64,000 nucleotides of DNA from Ceratorhiza oryzae-sativae (taxonomy: Eukaryota > Basidiomycota > Agaricomycetes > Cantharellales > Ceratobasidiaceae): positions 293,772-357,771 of the forward strand of contig JARWMV010000020.1 of the NCBI GenBank assembly GCA_030998015.1, read 5' to 3'. Shown here one piece after another: positions 10,996 to 22,985 of the stretch. The position numbers and the translations under genes are program-made. Under the pieces are notes generated by a model. The model was not told the DNA's origin. It made no database searches and worked only from the letters and a program-made list of their open reading frames with translations. Every line of letters begins with the position of its first letter. Position 1 is the stretch's first letter.

Positions 10996-11689
10996 CTCTG
11001 AATGAAATCGGGATGCTGAAACCTCGGATGAAATGGGTTTGGGGATTTGGGCTACTTTTCGCATCAGATTAGTATTATATTTGGCACGATAACGAGTGCT
11101 TTTTGGGATGTAATGTTAGTATGTTTACGTGTCCCCTTTTTGGTACGATTTTGAGCGGTCCGAGAGCAGTATTTTTTTACCGTTTTCCCTACGAATCAGC
11201 ATATCTCTAATGTCGGACGATTCGTACGTTCTCGCGCAACCGGTAGAGGCCCAACATTCTCGTTTTCTGGTACACCGCAGATAGCCCTTTCTGGTACCAA
11301 TATCACCGTCTTTTTGATTGAAGCTCGTGTATTCCATGGGGAAAACCCGCACGAATCGTTAGAGTTAGCTCGGCCGAAACTCATACGCCAGACACAACAC
11401 GAATTGCACGGGATAATGAGGCAAACAGGGGTATATATTCGGTACGATATGTATGGATACCAGGACACGCAAATTGAGAAAATCAGACAATACTCGCGGA
11501 GAACGGCACACGACATGTAGGAGAAAACGGACTGCAAAATCGTGTGTACAACTGGGGCGTTTGGAACTGACAGGCAGTAGGATTCAAGCGGAAGCTAGTC
11601 CGGTGAGGACCGAAAGAAACGGGTATTCAGTAGCAATTCGAGAGGTGAAAAAGACCAAAATTGAACCAACATCGACGTCATATACGCAA
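10996..11689. promoter_or_regulatory. Left subterminal region of the CACTA element
   Basis: No coding potential supported. It contains repeated GTAC-core motifs (GGTACGATTT, TTCGTACGTTC, GGTACCAATA, GGTACGATATG between about 11,140 and 11,450) similar to those near the right end, and the 3' flank of the accessory gene. Confidence 0.4.
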
Positions 11690-14035
11690 TTACGCACCAT
11701 CGCCATCGCCCTCCGCTTCATGAAAGCCGTCGTCACTCTCATGAGCATCCTCGGGCTCCTCCGGTTCCAGCGGCTCCGAAGGCAGTCGCGCAGCTGGTTT
11801 CTTGCCCTTCGCCGAAGATTTGGACAGCGCGGTGGGCTTTTGAAGCGCCGCGGAAGTCTGATCCATGGCAGCGAGAGCGGCGTTGCTCGATCGCAAGCCT
11901 TGCCTGCGCATCGGCCGTTTAGCGTCGGGATTGGGCTCTGGGTGGTCGGCGTGGCAGTTCGCAGCATCAGCGGCATTGGCCGGGGGAGGAGTCGGTGGAG
12001 GCACCGGCCTCATTTTGGGCTGGACCGACCGCGTACGCAGAGGCTCAGGCGCAGGCTCGTCCTCAGTGGGACCGTTCGGCTTGGCCGTTGAACCGTGGGT
12101 GGACGGATCGACCTTTGGGAGCTTGCGCTGGCGAGCTGGAGCGGCGATATCTGGCTCCGTGTTTGTGCTGGTACCGATGGGCGGCTTGGTCGAAGAGCGG
12201 GTAGAGCCAGACGTAGGACAGGGTTTGGCGGCGGTGTTGGTTGTTACGCCGTTCGCCTTCGCCTTAGCTGGGGCCTTGGGCTTGGGGGCGGGTTTGGGCT
12301 CGGGTTCGGGTTCAGGCTCGGGTTCGGGTTCAGGCGGGTTCAGGCTCGGGTTCAGGCTCGGGTTCAGGTTCGGGTTCGAGCTCGGGTTCAGGCGAAGGCG
12401 GGAGCTTGGTCTTCCGAGCCCTCTTGGGCTGGGGGAAGGATGCGGAGGCGAGGGGATCAGGAGGGAACGCCGAGTTACGAATAGGTGCGTCTGGAGATTC
12501 CTCTCGACGACGTTTGAGCTGGGAAAGCGGTTGTGGGTTGGCGTAGGAGCCAGTAGACACCGGCTGAGTTCGACGCAGACACGGGAGTTCAGCGTGAGCT
12601 TGCAAGATCGGTACTGAGCGATGCAGCGCACTTACAAGTTCAGCCTTGACCTTTCTCCGGGGTTGCTCGGGCTCCGTGTCGTCAAGGTCCATGGTAGCGA
12701 CATCGGCAGGTTCAACCAAATCGAATCGAGCCAAGGCGGGGTTGTCTGTGAGAACGCGTTACCCAGGACTGACACGACCCCAATAATTGGACTTACCCAG
12801 ATTGGCGTCGTCTAACGCAAGTTCCAGAGCAAGTGCGCGCTCCTCCACTTCGCGCTTAGCTTGTAGTTTGTGGCCACGCCGGTGGTTGAACTTCGTTTGA
12901 AGAAGCCGGGTTGTCGCCCAGCGATCTTCGAAGTTCAGCAAGCCCGGGATGCGTTTCTCGAGCTACAAAAATAATGAGTAGATAGAACATGTTGACCGAG
13001 AACAGAAGACTTACAATGCAGCTTCCAAGAGCCAGATGGTCGCCGCTTTGGCGCTTCCAGATCTTGGTAAAGTCGAACCCACAGAGGCCGGCCACTTGCC
13101 GCGCCGCATCCTACAATGAACAAGGTAAGCGTCAATGAATTGATGCATGAACGAGTGCTAACCTGCATGTTGAGCCAAGTTTCCCGATCCGTCGCGCCGA
13201 GTCCATAGCGGATCCGGGCAATTGTGCGATCGGTGTCCTTCTCCGGAAACGGGATCCACCGAGGAGCATTGACTCCCACAATGGGTGGGAGATCTCCGGG
13301 CCTCTCGGCGGGGTGATCCGTGATGGGAGCTGGACGGGGGTTGGTGTGAAGACGAGCGCTGGATGGGCCGGGACCGTCAATCGGGCGAGGGGTGTTGGCC
13401 GGGCGAGAGGCATTAGCCGGGCGAGAGGCATTGGCCGTGCAAGGAGCATTGACGGAACGGCGAGGGATGGGCGTACGAGAGATGTCATGAGGTCGAGCGA
13501 CGTTGGCAGCAGCGCGAACAGCAGTCGTGCGGGAGGTGGATGCCGAGCCAAACGCGCCAGGAGTTGCGCCCGACATTCGCTCGAGTCGACGCATCATTTT
13601 TTCGTGTTCAATACGAGACTGCTCAATTGTAGCCTTGAGCTCGCGGATCTCGTCTGACGTTTGAGTGTGTTAGCGGACACTAACGCATAGGCAAGGCGAC
13701 TCACCAGATTGGGCATCACGGACGGCACGCAAGGTGCGTGGATCTTCTTCCTCGGCTGGATCTGGCTCGGCGTAGTCGTCGTAGTCACCTTCGTCATCGT
13801 CGTGGGGCCAATAGGTGGCTGAGTCCTGACCCTCCGCGTCTAAGTCGTAGCCCTCGTCATCGTCGTCGTCGCCCTCTTCGTCCTGCACGTGCAATGTGAC
13901 CAGTCGGCCTTTGGCCTTCGCCAGGGCGAGCTGCGCGTTACGGGTTTGTTTTTGGCGTTCGTCGTCGTGATCCCAAAGGCCGCAGGGGCGGCCAGGAGCT
14001 TTGCCCTTGCCTTTCGTGTTTTTCGCGTTGGCCAT
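11690..14035 (-). pseudogene. CACTA accessory protein, unidentified, frameshifted in a Glu-Pro repeat
   Basis: Six exons (14,035-13,705; 13,653-13,163; 13,110-13,015; 12,962-12,797; 12,745-12,636; 12,563-) join in phase with GT-AG introns. The product starts MANAKNTKGKGKAPG and has an acidic Asp-rich stretch (about residues 52-95), a short coiled coil (ELKATIEQSRIEHEK), an Ala/Pro/Arg linker and a conserved-looking block RYGLGATDRETWLNMQDAAR. Charged helices, a basic RKTK segment and an EP repeat follow. In the hexanucleotide EP repeat one unit is 4 bp instead of 6 (12,331-12,334), so translation stops at 12,330 (475 aa). The other frame stays open to 11,690, which would give about 690 aa. 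Head-to-head with the transposase, it is probably the element's second protein; I do not recognise a domain. Confidence 0.6.
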
Positions 14036-15127
14036 AGCGTTTGAGAGACGAAAAAAGGGATGGGGCGTTGGAGTGAGCGGGGTAACAGAACAGCGAGATT
14101 TGAGCCTACCGTGTGTACGAAGGATGAGGCCATATAGGCCTGGGGACAAGACTACGCCGCATATCGTGGTGGTCGAGTTGCTGTTAGGTTTGAGGAGACG
14201 AGCCCCGGATCGGAGGGAGCCCTGTTCCGGTAACCGGAGCCCGACGACCGGTTGGAGTAGGGCTGTGAGTACAGCACGGTTCTGGTCAGCACCGGGCTAA
14301 CAAGACGAGACGTTTCTTACCGGATTTCGTATGATACCTGCTACTCTGCTCGCGGTCTGAGGCTGTTCGGTACGTACCTTGGTAGTTTTTGAGAGCGTTG
14401 TTAACCTCTTGCGTTACAGGTTATACAGGCGCCAAGGGGTTGATCCCTGATTATGTGAGTGCTTGTTTCCGAACATGCCACGTCACCTACCACAACACTC
14501 GTCGGGCTCGATGCTGCCCGACGAGGCTCTATCCCATCGTGATGGTCACCGCTGCCGTCAACCACACCGACGACAAACTTGTCGACAACAACCACGCCCA
14601 CAACAACCCTGTCTGCGCTGTCACTGCGAGACCTCCTGTACCAACACCATCAAACTGGTTTACGGCGTGGGCGATATGCCGGTAAGATAAGTTTTTTCCT
14701 GTTTCAATTGTCCTCCCGGTTCAACGCTAACCTCACAACGAGCTGCGCAGTTCTTCTGGTCGCGGAGGGGCTTTTGCCTCCGTGACTGTTCAGTACTCTC
14801 GGTAGCAGCATCTCCCAGTCCGACCCAGCCGGGATGCGTTTCAGGCGTACGCTCATTGTCCCCCTCCCCACACTTTCTTTGGCTGCGGCCTCGCCATCCG
14901 GCCGCCCTGTTCGACCCCCACGAGTTTCTCTACATGAGTTTCAGTCTACACACTAGTCAGTTTTTCTTTCGTTTATCCATTCACGGGGGCTGACCAAATC
15001 GTATTAGAGGACATCTAGCGACACGGATCTGCATTCGTTCTGCACCTCCCCAACCTGCCTGGCTCTTGCTCTGCATGTACGTCTTATCTCCATTTTACTC
15101 CATTGTTAATGCTAATATCCTTGTAGT
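14036..15127. promoter_or_regulatory. Divergent intergenic region of the CACTA element
   Basis: About 1.1 kb between the two divergent genes, so a shared promoter region is expected. A possible non-coding 5' exon and intron of the transposase ends TTGTAG at 15,125. ORFs here are short and overlapping, and none is supported. Confidence 0.4.
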
Positions 15128-18100
15128 ATGGTGTGCTCCAAACGACATTGCTCTGGGTGCAAGCGCTTTGTCTCCTTACGTACCATCCGCCGTCATCTCA
15201 AGCACGGGTGCGACCGGCAACGACGACGACACTCCCACCTGGTTGCCGCTGCCAATGCCATCATTGAGCGTGCCGCGAACGAAGGTCGCGTTCGTCTGGA
15301 CCCAAACCCACGACCTCCTACCCGTCCATCTCGCCACTATGGTCGGCGTGAGCCTCCGCGTAGCCCGCCTCCTCCTGCGCTGCGTGACCGCTTGGCCCGC
15401 CCACCTTGTGATCCACTGGTGGATCTCCCTCGGTACTCTCCAGAGGTTGTGCATCCAGATTTTCGCCACGACACCTTCGGTGCTGGTCCCGGTCCCACTT
15501 CCTGTAGTGCTTCTCCTCGATTTGCGCCTCAAGTTCCAAGACCCCCTCCGGTTGACGAAGATGACGAAGGCACCCAATATACGTTGCGCGATATTTTTCC
15601 TTGGCTCGAAAACCTGAATGCTGAAGAGTACCTCGTTAACGAGTTCCTCTCGCAACTCGTGCGCACTGGTGGTTAGTCTCTTTTCGTAACTCAAACTTGG
15701 AACTAGCTCAATTGTTTGCATAGACCACAAGCTCCCCGAGCACCAGAGGCTTCTTGTCCAGGCGTTCAACCTCAAGGTCTCAACAGACATTAGTGGGATA
15801 TCATACAGCAAGCTCCGCCGTGCCTTCCCCGACCGACTCGGTGACCTCCCCACCGAGTCCAAGCTCCGAACTCGCATTGGGGTTATCTCGGGCTTACGTG
15901 GGAGCGGCATTGACTGTTGTGTCAATTCGTGCGTTGCTTATACCGGCCCTTACGCCAAGGAGGTGATATGTCCGTACTGCTCCGAACCGCGCTACCGACC
16001 CGACCCTCACCGCCCTGGCCGCTGTATTCCACGTCGGCAATTCCAATACATCCCCCTTATGCCACGGCTCATTGCCTACTACCGGAACCCCATAATGGCG
16101 TGCAGGATGCGGTATCGCTCGGAACGGCAGACGTCACCGGACTTACTATCTGACATATTCGATGGCTCATTCTACCGCGAGTTGCTAGGCCGCCGTGTTA
16201 CTGTCGGGGCTGAGACCCTTGACCACCGCTACTTTTCTAAGCCAACTGATGTGGCTCTGGGTTTATCGACGGACGGCTTTGGGCCATTTAAATCCCGCAA
16301 GCAAACGTGCTGGCCGCTAATCCTTTTCAACTACAACCTCCCGCCCTCTATCCGTACCCAGCTTCAGCACATCCTATGCGTTGGCGTCATCCCTGGCCCG
16401 AATGCCCCAAAGGAGCTCACGACTTACCTTGAACCCCTCGTTACCGAGCTCGAAGATTTGGCACGCGGAATTCCTGCCTTCGATGTCGTCGACGGTCATA
16501 CATTCTCCCTACGTGCCTACCTTCTTACGGCCTTTGGCGATATGCCGGCTATGGCCAAGCTCATGTCCATGAAAGGTCCAAATGGTAAATTCCCATGCCG
16601 TGCGTGCAAGATTGAAGGTGTAAACCAGGGAGGGGCCGGCCGCGGCAAGCAAACCCTCTATGTTCCCCTTTCCCGACCCTTCGTTCTGCGTGACAAGATT
16701 CGATGCTATGATCCTCTGAATCTCCCTTGCCGCTCTCACACCAACCACGTCCAGCAGGCACTTGATGTTCAGGGTGCTGTCAATGATGCTGCTGAGCAGG
16801 CCCTCTCACGGGACACTGGCGTTAATGGCCTTTCGCCCCTTGCACGTCTGGCCTCACTGGAGTTCCCAACCTCGTTCCCGCATGACTTTATGCATGTAAT
16901 GTTTGAGAACATCCTCCCGACGCTCATAGGGCTCTGGACTAGGCGTGGTCGATGGTCAAAATTTGGATCCAACAACGAGGATTACCGACTACCAGATGAG
17001 GTCTGGACTGCGGTCGGTGCTGCATGCGCTGATAGTGGTGACACAATCCCGGCGGCGTTTGGTTGTCGCATACCGAACCTTGACACAAAACCACGAGAGA
17101 CCACATCAGAGAGCATGTTGCTCTTTGCAACGCTCATCGGTCCCGCTCTCCTCCACCGCCGCTTCGTGCGCCCCCGCTACTACGACCACTTTGTTCGGCT
17201 GGTCAAGCTGATCAAATTATGTATTGGACTTGACGTCAGGCGTGTCGATGTAGATGAGATCCGGCAAGGGTTTGCACAGTGGGTGCAGGACTACGAGAGG
17301 TATGAATTCCCTGGTGTATTGTGCTGGTTTCTTGGCGCTGACCAAACCATTGCTGTGGCATATAGATATTACTATCGCGATGACCGTACCCGTCTCCCAG
17401 CTTGTACACTCCCCCTCCACGCTCTCCTTCATATAGCTGACAACATCGAGGCAATGGGCCCCGTGTGGTGCTATTGGGCCTTTCCAATGGAGCGGTTCTG
17501 TGGTGCCATTGGTCGTGCCAATAAAAGTCGACGTTACCCTTACTCGAGCATCAACCGACATGTGCTCCAACTATCCCAGCTCAGTCAGATCAAGCACTCG
17601 TATGGCCTTGCCGAGGAGCTCGATCTTGAGATGCGTCAAGAGAACATTGCAACAGGCACACGCTACAACGCGTACGAAGATCTTGTCTTTGTGAAGCCTA
17701 GGCGTGAGCGCCCTATACAGGGTCCCTTGATCCGCAAGGTCGCCGAGTTCATTTCTACTCGAATCCCTGTCAGCGCCGCTTTCATCCAGAACAAGCTACT
17801 CGACCACCCATTTGTTGCCTGGGGCAAGATGCAGCGGATCACTAGGAACGAGGCAGGCGATGTTACTGGCGGGGATCTCATTCGGGGGCACCATATCGTG
17901 GCTAACAACTGCGAGTCGCGTGATGCCTCGCACGTCATGGTAGGTTTTTTTTACGCAAGTATTATTGTCACTAACCCCTTGACTATTCTGTAGTACTGGT
18001 CAGTTAACTCGCACTGGCGATGGGTTAGAGGTCCAGCTGTGGTTCTTGACGAGGAGACATTTGGCTACGGTCGCGCCGAGCAGTTTCTTGTGATTGACGC

Positions 18101-18392
18101 AGCTTTCCTGCGACACGTTACTGAGTGTGCTGGTGTGTTTTATCCACATCTAGATGACCTGGTGCTTGCCGTCGTATCCCCGATTCCCTATCTCCGCCAC
18201 ATTGCCTCATCTGGAATTACCCAGTACGGTCTTAGGGGTGGTAGCTATGTCTCACCTGAGATCCTCGATGCGTCAAAGATTGATTGCTTGGTTGGGCGTG
18301 TGCAATCGCCGCTTGGTGCGTCGTACATCGTCCAACGCGACACGGCAGTTGGGCAGCTTGACATGTTGGATGAGGTTGTTAATCCTGATTAA
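15128..18392 (+). CDS. CACTA/Plavaka-type DDE transposase, apparently intact (1,052 aa)
   Basis: Exons 15,128-15,671, 15,724-17,939 and 17,994-18,392 join in frame without stops. The N-terminus has a CSGCKRF...HLKHGC pattern, a C2HC-like finger for DNA binding. The central part matches Tnp2-type (Transposase_21) proteins: a GLSTDGFGPFKS first-Asp region, NLPPSIRTQLQHILCVGVIPGP, GDMPAMAKLMSMKG, a zinc pair CRACKI, and FPHDFMHVMFENILP (Asp-x-Met-His). The enzyme cuts the element at its inverted repeats and inserts it elsewhere in the nucleus. The ATG directly follows a plausible splice acceptor, so the true 5' end may lie upstream. The lack of breaks and high CpG content suggest recent arrival. 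Activity is inference. Confidence 0.88.
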
Positions 18393-18871
18393 GGTAAGTG
18401 AGATTTTCATGTATTGTCACTACGTTTTGGTTCTTGTACGTATCTACAAAAAGCAATCTCATGAATCCTTGATGCTACAATGTTCCTCTTATGTCTGCGA
18501 TCTGAGTTGTTTGACCGAATGTTAATTCCGGGTTTGGCTTTTGGCAAGACACGTAATTTTTGACAACGTCCTAGTTTGAGTTTAATCAAGACGAGTACAA
18601 TTCATCCTAGACTAATTAGAACATACAGGATTGGCATAAGGTAACTGCACGCACATGGTCAGTACAATACGTCCTGGTTATGTTGAAACTATTTCTGGTA
18701 TAGTCTGTTTGAAAACTGGTACGTTAGTGTGGCCCTCTTTTAGTCTGTTTCCTACCGTACAAAACGTACCAAAAACCAGTACGTTGAACGTACTAAAAAC
18801 TGTTTGTAACTTGGCCGCTCTGAGTAAACTCCATTTCATCCGAACTTTCAGCAGGTTGATTTCATACAGTG
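18393..18871. promoter_or_regulatory. Right subterminal region of the CACTA element
   Basis: Non-coding. At least seven GTAC cores occur between 18,438 and 18,795, including a back-to-back cluster (CGTACAAAACGTACC, CCAGTACGTTG, AACGTACTAAAA). The terminal inverted repeat ends CAGTG at 18,871. Confidence 0.45.
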
Positions 18872-18875
18872 GAAT

Positions 18876-18982
18876 ATGTGGTAGATAAGAGAACTGTGGG
18901 ACGATGGAGAACTCGTACGTCTACCAGCCTGTTTTTATATTGCTAGGTATGTCGTACGAGCTAGAGGACAATGTCTTCTTCT
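18876..18982 (-). promoter_or_regulatory. Orphaned promoter of gene A
   Basis: This stretch matches the region just upstream of gene B (about 33,196-33,310), including the TATA-like TTTTTATATTGC at about 18,932. It is now almost 8 kb from gene A's ATG because the CACTA element sits between them. Confidence 0.7.
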
Positions 18983-19721
18983 CCAAAGGAGGCGTCATCC
19001 ACCTACCGCTAACTGACCTTTGATCCGAAGAAGGGCGTTCCGACACATATGAAGTCGTTCGTAAATGCTGGTTTTTGAGCCAACCAGGGCGATTTCGGAC
19101 AATCGCTTCAGACAAATTGTTGTATTGTAGTAGCCATACACGAATGTAGAGCTCAATTCGAGGTCTATATGCGTAAAAAAAGGTTTTAAGCTCAGGCTCA
19201 CCTAGAGTAAATCAGGGGCAGTGGCCGAGCTGTGGCTGACCCGTTTTGTCTTAGCGAGATAGGGGGTCCGGGATCGTCATGAATATGTAAATCAACACAT
19301 ACATATTAGCACGTTTACACAGAATATGAGCACGTCAAAAGGCATGCAAATAAATTCTGTTGCACCTGTTTATATAGTGTAGGGCTTTTAATCACTAGTG
19401 TGCGTCTGTCCACTTGAATGCTCAGTCTGACCCCGGACCCCCTATCTCGCTAAGACAAAACGGGTCAGCCACAGCTCGGCCACTGCCCCTGCTTTAATCT
19501 AGGTGAACCTGAGCTTAGAAACTTTTGTCGCGCATATAGACCTCGAATGGAAATCCAGATTCGTGAATTGCTACTAGAATACAACAATTTGTCTGAAGCG
19601 ATCGTCCGAAATCGCCTTCGTTGGATCAAAAAGCGGGATTTACGAGCGACTTCATATGTGTAGGAAAGCCCTTCTTCGGATCAAAGGTCAGTTAGCGGTG
19701 GGTGGATGGCGCCTCCTTTGG
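18983..19721. mobile_element. Fold-back non-autonomous DNA element, 739 bp
   Basis: Ends are CCAAAGGAGGCGTCATCC and the inverse of CCAAAGGAGGCGCCATCC. Long inverted arms (about 270 bp each) flank a short AT-rich centre. The arms share blocks with the ends of the Tc1-like element at 20,155 (for example ACTTTTGATCCG-type and CTTCAGACAAATT motifs), so it is probably a non-autonomous relative. The sister duplication lacks it. A precise target duplication could not be defined. Confidence 0.75.
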
Positions 19722-20154
19722 GCAACTTGCCTGGAGTCAAAAGGGAAGCATGGCAGATCTGCGGGTTGCTGAGTAAGCGTTTGAGAGCTTAGCCTAGGAA
19801 GGCGCCTGTCGATTTACGACTTCTTTGACGTTTGACTCCGAGACATATGTTTCATTCTCGGTATAGAAGGGATAGAGACAGTTCTGGGCGTTTGCGGAGA
19901 GCATGCGGATGTTTACTTTAGCTAATGTCCGAATGGCACCTCACGTCGGGATCGGCATCCGGTCTCATCGCAGTATGCGCCACCCACCGGAGCTATGGAA
20001 TTTGTGGCTATTTTTGACAACGGCGATCGACGCATGTCCGAGGGCTGCGGATTGAATGGAGGGAATAGAACGGAACTGCAATGCGGAAGCCACTCAGTAT
20101 GGCACTATCTAATTGTGACTGCCGGAAAGTTCCAGTTGTGGGATTTTCTTGGTA

Positions 20155-22985
20155 AAGGCGGCGTCCTCCATCCCCCGCAACTAACTTTTGATCCGCATCA
20201 AATTGTAGCCGTACGTATAACATTGACTATACATGCTGTTTTTTGAGCCTCCCAGAGCAAAGCGAGACGATCGCTTCAGACAAATTATTGTTTTAGAGTA
20301 CCTGAACATGAATATATGCCTCGATTTGTCGCCTGAGCACAGGAAAAAGATTTTGGGGCTCAGGTTCACTCAGGGAAAAGTGGAGTGGGGCCGGGTTGTG
20401 GCTGGGCTGTGGCTGGACTGTGGCTAACTGATTTTGTCTTAGAGGTTCATTACATGAGCCACGGCTCCGGGGTGACTGTCACCATAGCGGAATAGACAAA
20501 ATAAATAAATTAAACGGTATCAAGAGTTGTTCTCAAGTGTGGGAGCAATCTCGTTGTGTGGGATATGGCCTGGAGTCTCTCGGTGATGCTCGTGTTCTTT
20601 GGTGGCCCAATTCTGCGGAGTAAACATTCTGCTCGCATATGCTCAAGGAAGCGCTGCGATCTAACTGCATACCTATTTGACACAAAACACTTAGACGAAT
20701 GTGAAGGTTTAATGAACATTGACTTACTTTCGCATGGTTTCCACTTTTACAGCTTCAACGCACTCAATTACATATTTCCTGACCATCGACTCCTCGCGCT
20801 CGGGTTTCTCCCGGTCAAAATTCTTGGCGAATCACCAGCACTGCTCCATTGGGTTTAACTCAAAATGATAATTTGGTAAGAATATCACCAGGCTCCCGAG
20901 CTCTTGTGCGACTTCCTCAAGGCTGAAGTCACGTGCTTTGAGGTCTGGCTTGCACGAGAGTGCGCGATGACAGCAGCAATCAGTCCCAGCCTTTCACTTT
21001 TCTCGACATTTGGGCCATTTCTTGGCAAGATGTACTAAACCTTGCTCTCTCAGGATCTCGGCCATGCCTTTGAACCACCCGGGATAGCGTGGATGGTTGT
21101 CCGGATAATAAAAAGGCTAGGGTGTGCCGTCAGCAAATCGCCCGTCCTCCATTCGAATGCGGATTCGTCGGCCCTGCGCGTCTGTGGATACGAAGGTGAA
21201 CTTTTCGGATGGTCGTTTTGGCATACCCCGTGCGGAACTGGCGCTGATAGGTCGTTTCGTGTGTGAAGGGGCGTTGTCGCACACAAACACATGTGAGTAG
21301 TTCGGGTACTCTTCCTTTGCGGGCTTGATCGCGTCCCGTAGCTGCTGGATAACAAGCTCGCTCGTGAAAGAACCATCTTGGCTCTTTCCCGGGCTCTGGT
21401 CCACTCTTGCATTCGCTCTAGCAGACATAGTAAGTCTCAATGACTGGGCAATAGCCTGTTTTACACCCACTCACCCGTTTTTCCCCCGTAGCCGACCAAA
21501 CTCCGCACACATAAAATCTGCAATCATAATCGAACTTCCCTCTCCTTTCTCGAACGGAATTGCATGCTCGCTAACGTAAACCAATCTTACATGCCGACGA
21601 TCATTCGCATAGAATATCGATCCGTCATGGTACCAAACGATAACTTGTTTCTCGTCCCCCAATAACGTGAGTTGGCATCTGGAAAGGGGTTTCCCATCTT
21701 TTCCATGCACCATCCTTCTTGGCTCCAGAGCTTTTAAAGCGGAATAAATTTGACTTGACGGTGCTTGACCACATCCTCTCGCTCGTGTCCATCACAGTAT
21801 TGACCTTTCGGCTCGTTACGCCAACAGAACCCGATCGCGAGAGCCAGCGCTGCGCTGTCTGTAGACTTTATTTATTTATTTGTGAGACCAAGTCGTTCGC
21901 GCACCTGGGCATCCGATAGGAAATCACCCACATCTTGTGCTCGTGCTTATTTCCCGACTTTTTGTAGATGTAGCTTAACAGGTAAGTCACTGATCATTAT
22001 GATGTGACGAATCCATTTCCGCATTGACTTGGCATAAGTCGGGCCTCGTTTTCACACCTTTGCTGCTTGTAGCGAAGCATTGAAGAAGTTGATAGGCTTG
22101 GTACTCAGAAGCAAGTTCAAGCATGCATGCATGGTATAACAGTGCTGGAAGGTGATATGTTCGAGTTCCACATAGGCATAGCCGTTCCCTGTTCGTCGGT
22201 GTGTGCGCATCGCTGAGTCAATCGACATGTGCGCTGCTTCTGCCTCAGCTTTTGTTGGTGGACGATTGAATATCTGCGGCTGAATAGGCTACCTTTCTGC
22301 TTCAGATTCGTTATCCCAGTCAGGTTAATCAGCCAAATCATGATCACCGTCTAATGTGCTTGGACCTACGTCGTTACCAAATCAGATCTTAGGTGGGCAC
22401 CTATTGTCCCACTAGAATAGATAAATTTTACTTGCAAGATGGGCTGGGGTCACTTTCTCGAGTGTAAACAGGCTGTGTGTCAAACTGCGCTGGAGTGTGT
22501 TGGTTCAGATGATGTTTCATGCTTGGCTCGTTTCTACGTGATGTTAATATGCATATAATGTAAAATTTATGAGCGATATTTACTACTACTGTAGCACGCT
22601 GGGCACTGGCATGTTGCGATTTCCGCTTTACACTGTAGCGCATGACGACAGTAGAGAATACATGTATGCGGTTGACCCCCGGAGCCCGTGGCTCATGTAA
22701 TGAGCCTCTAAGACAAAATCAGTTAGCCACAGCCCAGCCACAGCCCGTCACAATTCCAGTTTTTCCCTGAGTGAACCTGAGCGTTAAGTTTCTTTCCTGT
22801 GCGCAGGCGACAGATCGAAGCGTATATTCATGTTCAGGTACTCTAAAACAATGATTTGCCTGAAGCGATTGTCTCATTTTGTTCCGGGAGGCTCAAAAAG
22901 CAGTATGTATGGTCGATGTTATATGTACGGCTACAATATGATGCGGATCAAAAGTTAGTTGGCGGTGGTTGGATGACGCCAGCTT
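20155..22985. mobile_element. Tc1/IS630-like DNA transposon, 2,831 bp, TA target duplication
   Basis: Terminal arms of about 300 bp are inverted copies: the left has AAGGCGGCGTC and ACTTTTGATCCGCATCA, the right has TGATGCGGATCAAAAGT and GACGCCAGCTT. TA flanks both ends (20,153-20,154 and 22,986-22,987). The empty site is preserved in the sister duplication at about 33,725-33,770. It carries a decayed DDE transposase on the minus strand. Confidence 0.82.
20510..21860 (-). pseudogene. DDE transposase pseudogene of the Tc1-like element
   Basis: On the minus strand, pieces occur in the order expected for a basidiomycete DDE_3-type transposase. DGHEREDVVKHRQ is near 21,790. HDGSIFYANDRRHVR is the first catalytic Asp region (about 21,620). 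IADFMCAEFGRL follows, then after an intron FVCDNAPSHTKR (second Asp), PFYYPDNHPRYPGWFKGMA, and LPNYHFELNPMEQCW with the final Glu near 20,840. A stop immediately follows the last W, and a stop and shift occur in FIPL*KLW. A last exon ends TTLDTV* at 20,510. It is inactive; the terminal repeats could still be moved in trans. Confidence 0.78.

Larger units (their letters stand above)
10996..18871 (+). mobile_element. CACTA/Plavaka-type DNA transposon, 7,876 bp
   Basis: Terminal inverted repeats read CTCTGAATGAAATC on the left and, in reverse complement, CACTGTATGAAATC on the right. The similarity extends inward about 45 bp (GCTGAAA..TCGGATGAAATGG). A 4-bp duplication GAAT flanks it. It carries two divergent genes, a full-length transposase (15,128-18,392) and an accessory gene on the minus strand (11,690-14,035). 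The terminal 400-700 bp on both sides are rich in GTACG/CGTAC cores, like the subterminal transposase sites of CACTA elements. Insertion separated gene A from its promoter. Confidence 0.85.

Noticed and set aside
11865..12617. Glycine-rich plus-strand ORF of 250 codons
   Set aside because: It is the mirror of the Glu-Pro repeat and flanking exons of the minus-strand accessory gene.
15176..15925. Minus-strand ORF of 249 codons over the transposase N-terminus
   Set aside because: The plus-strand reading has exon phases and the zinc-finger and Tnp2 motifs; the minus ORF has none.
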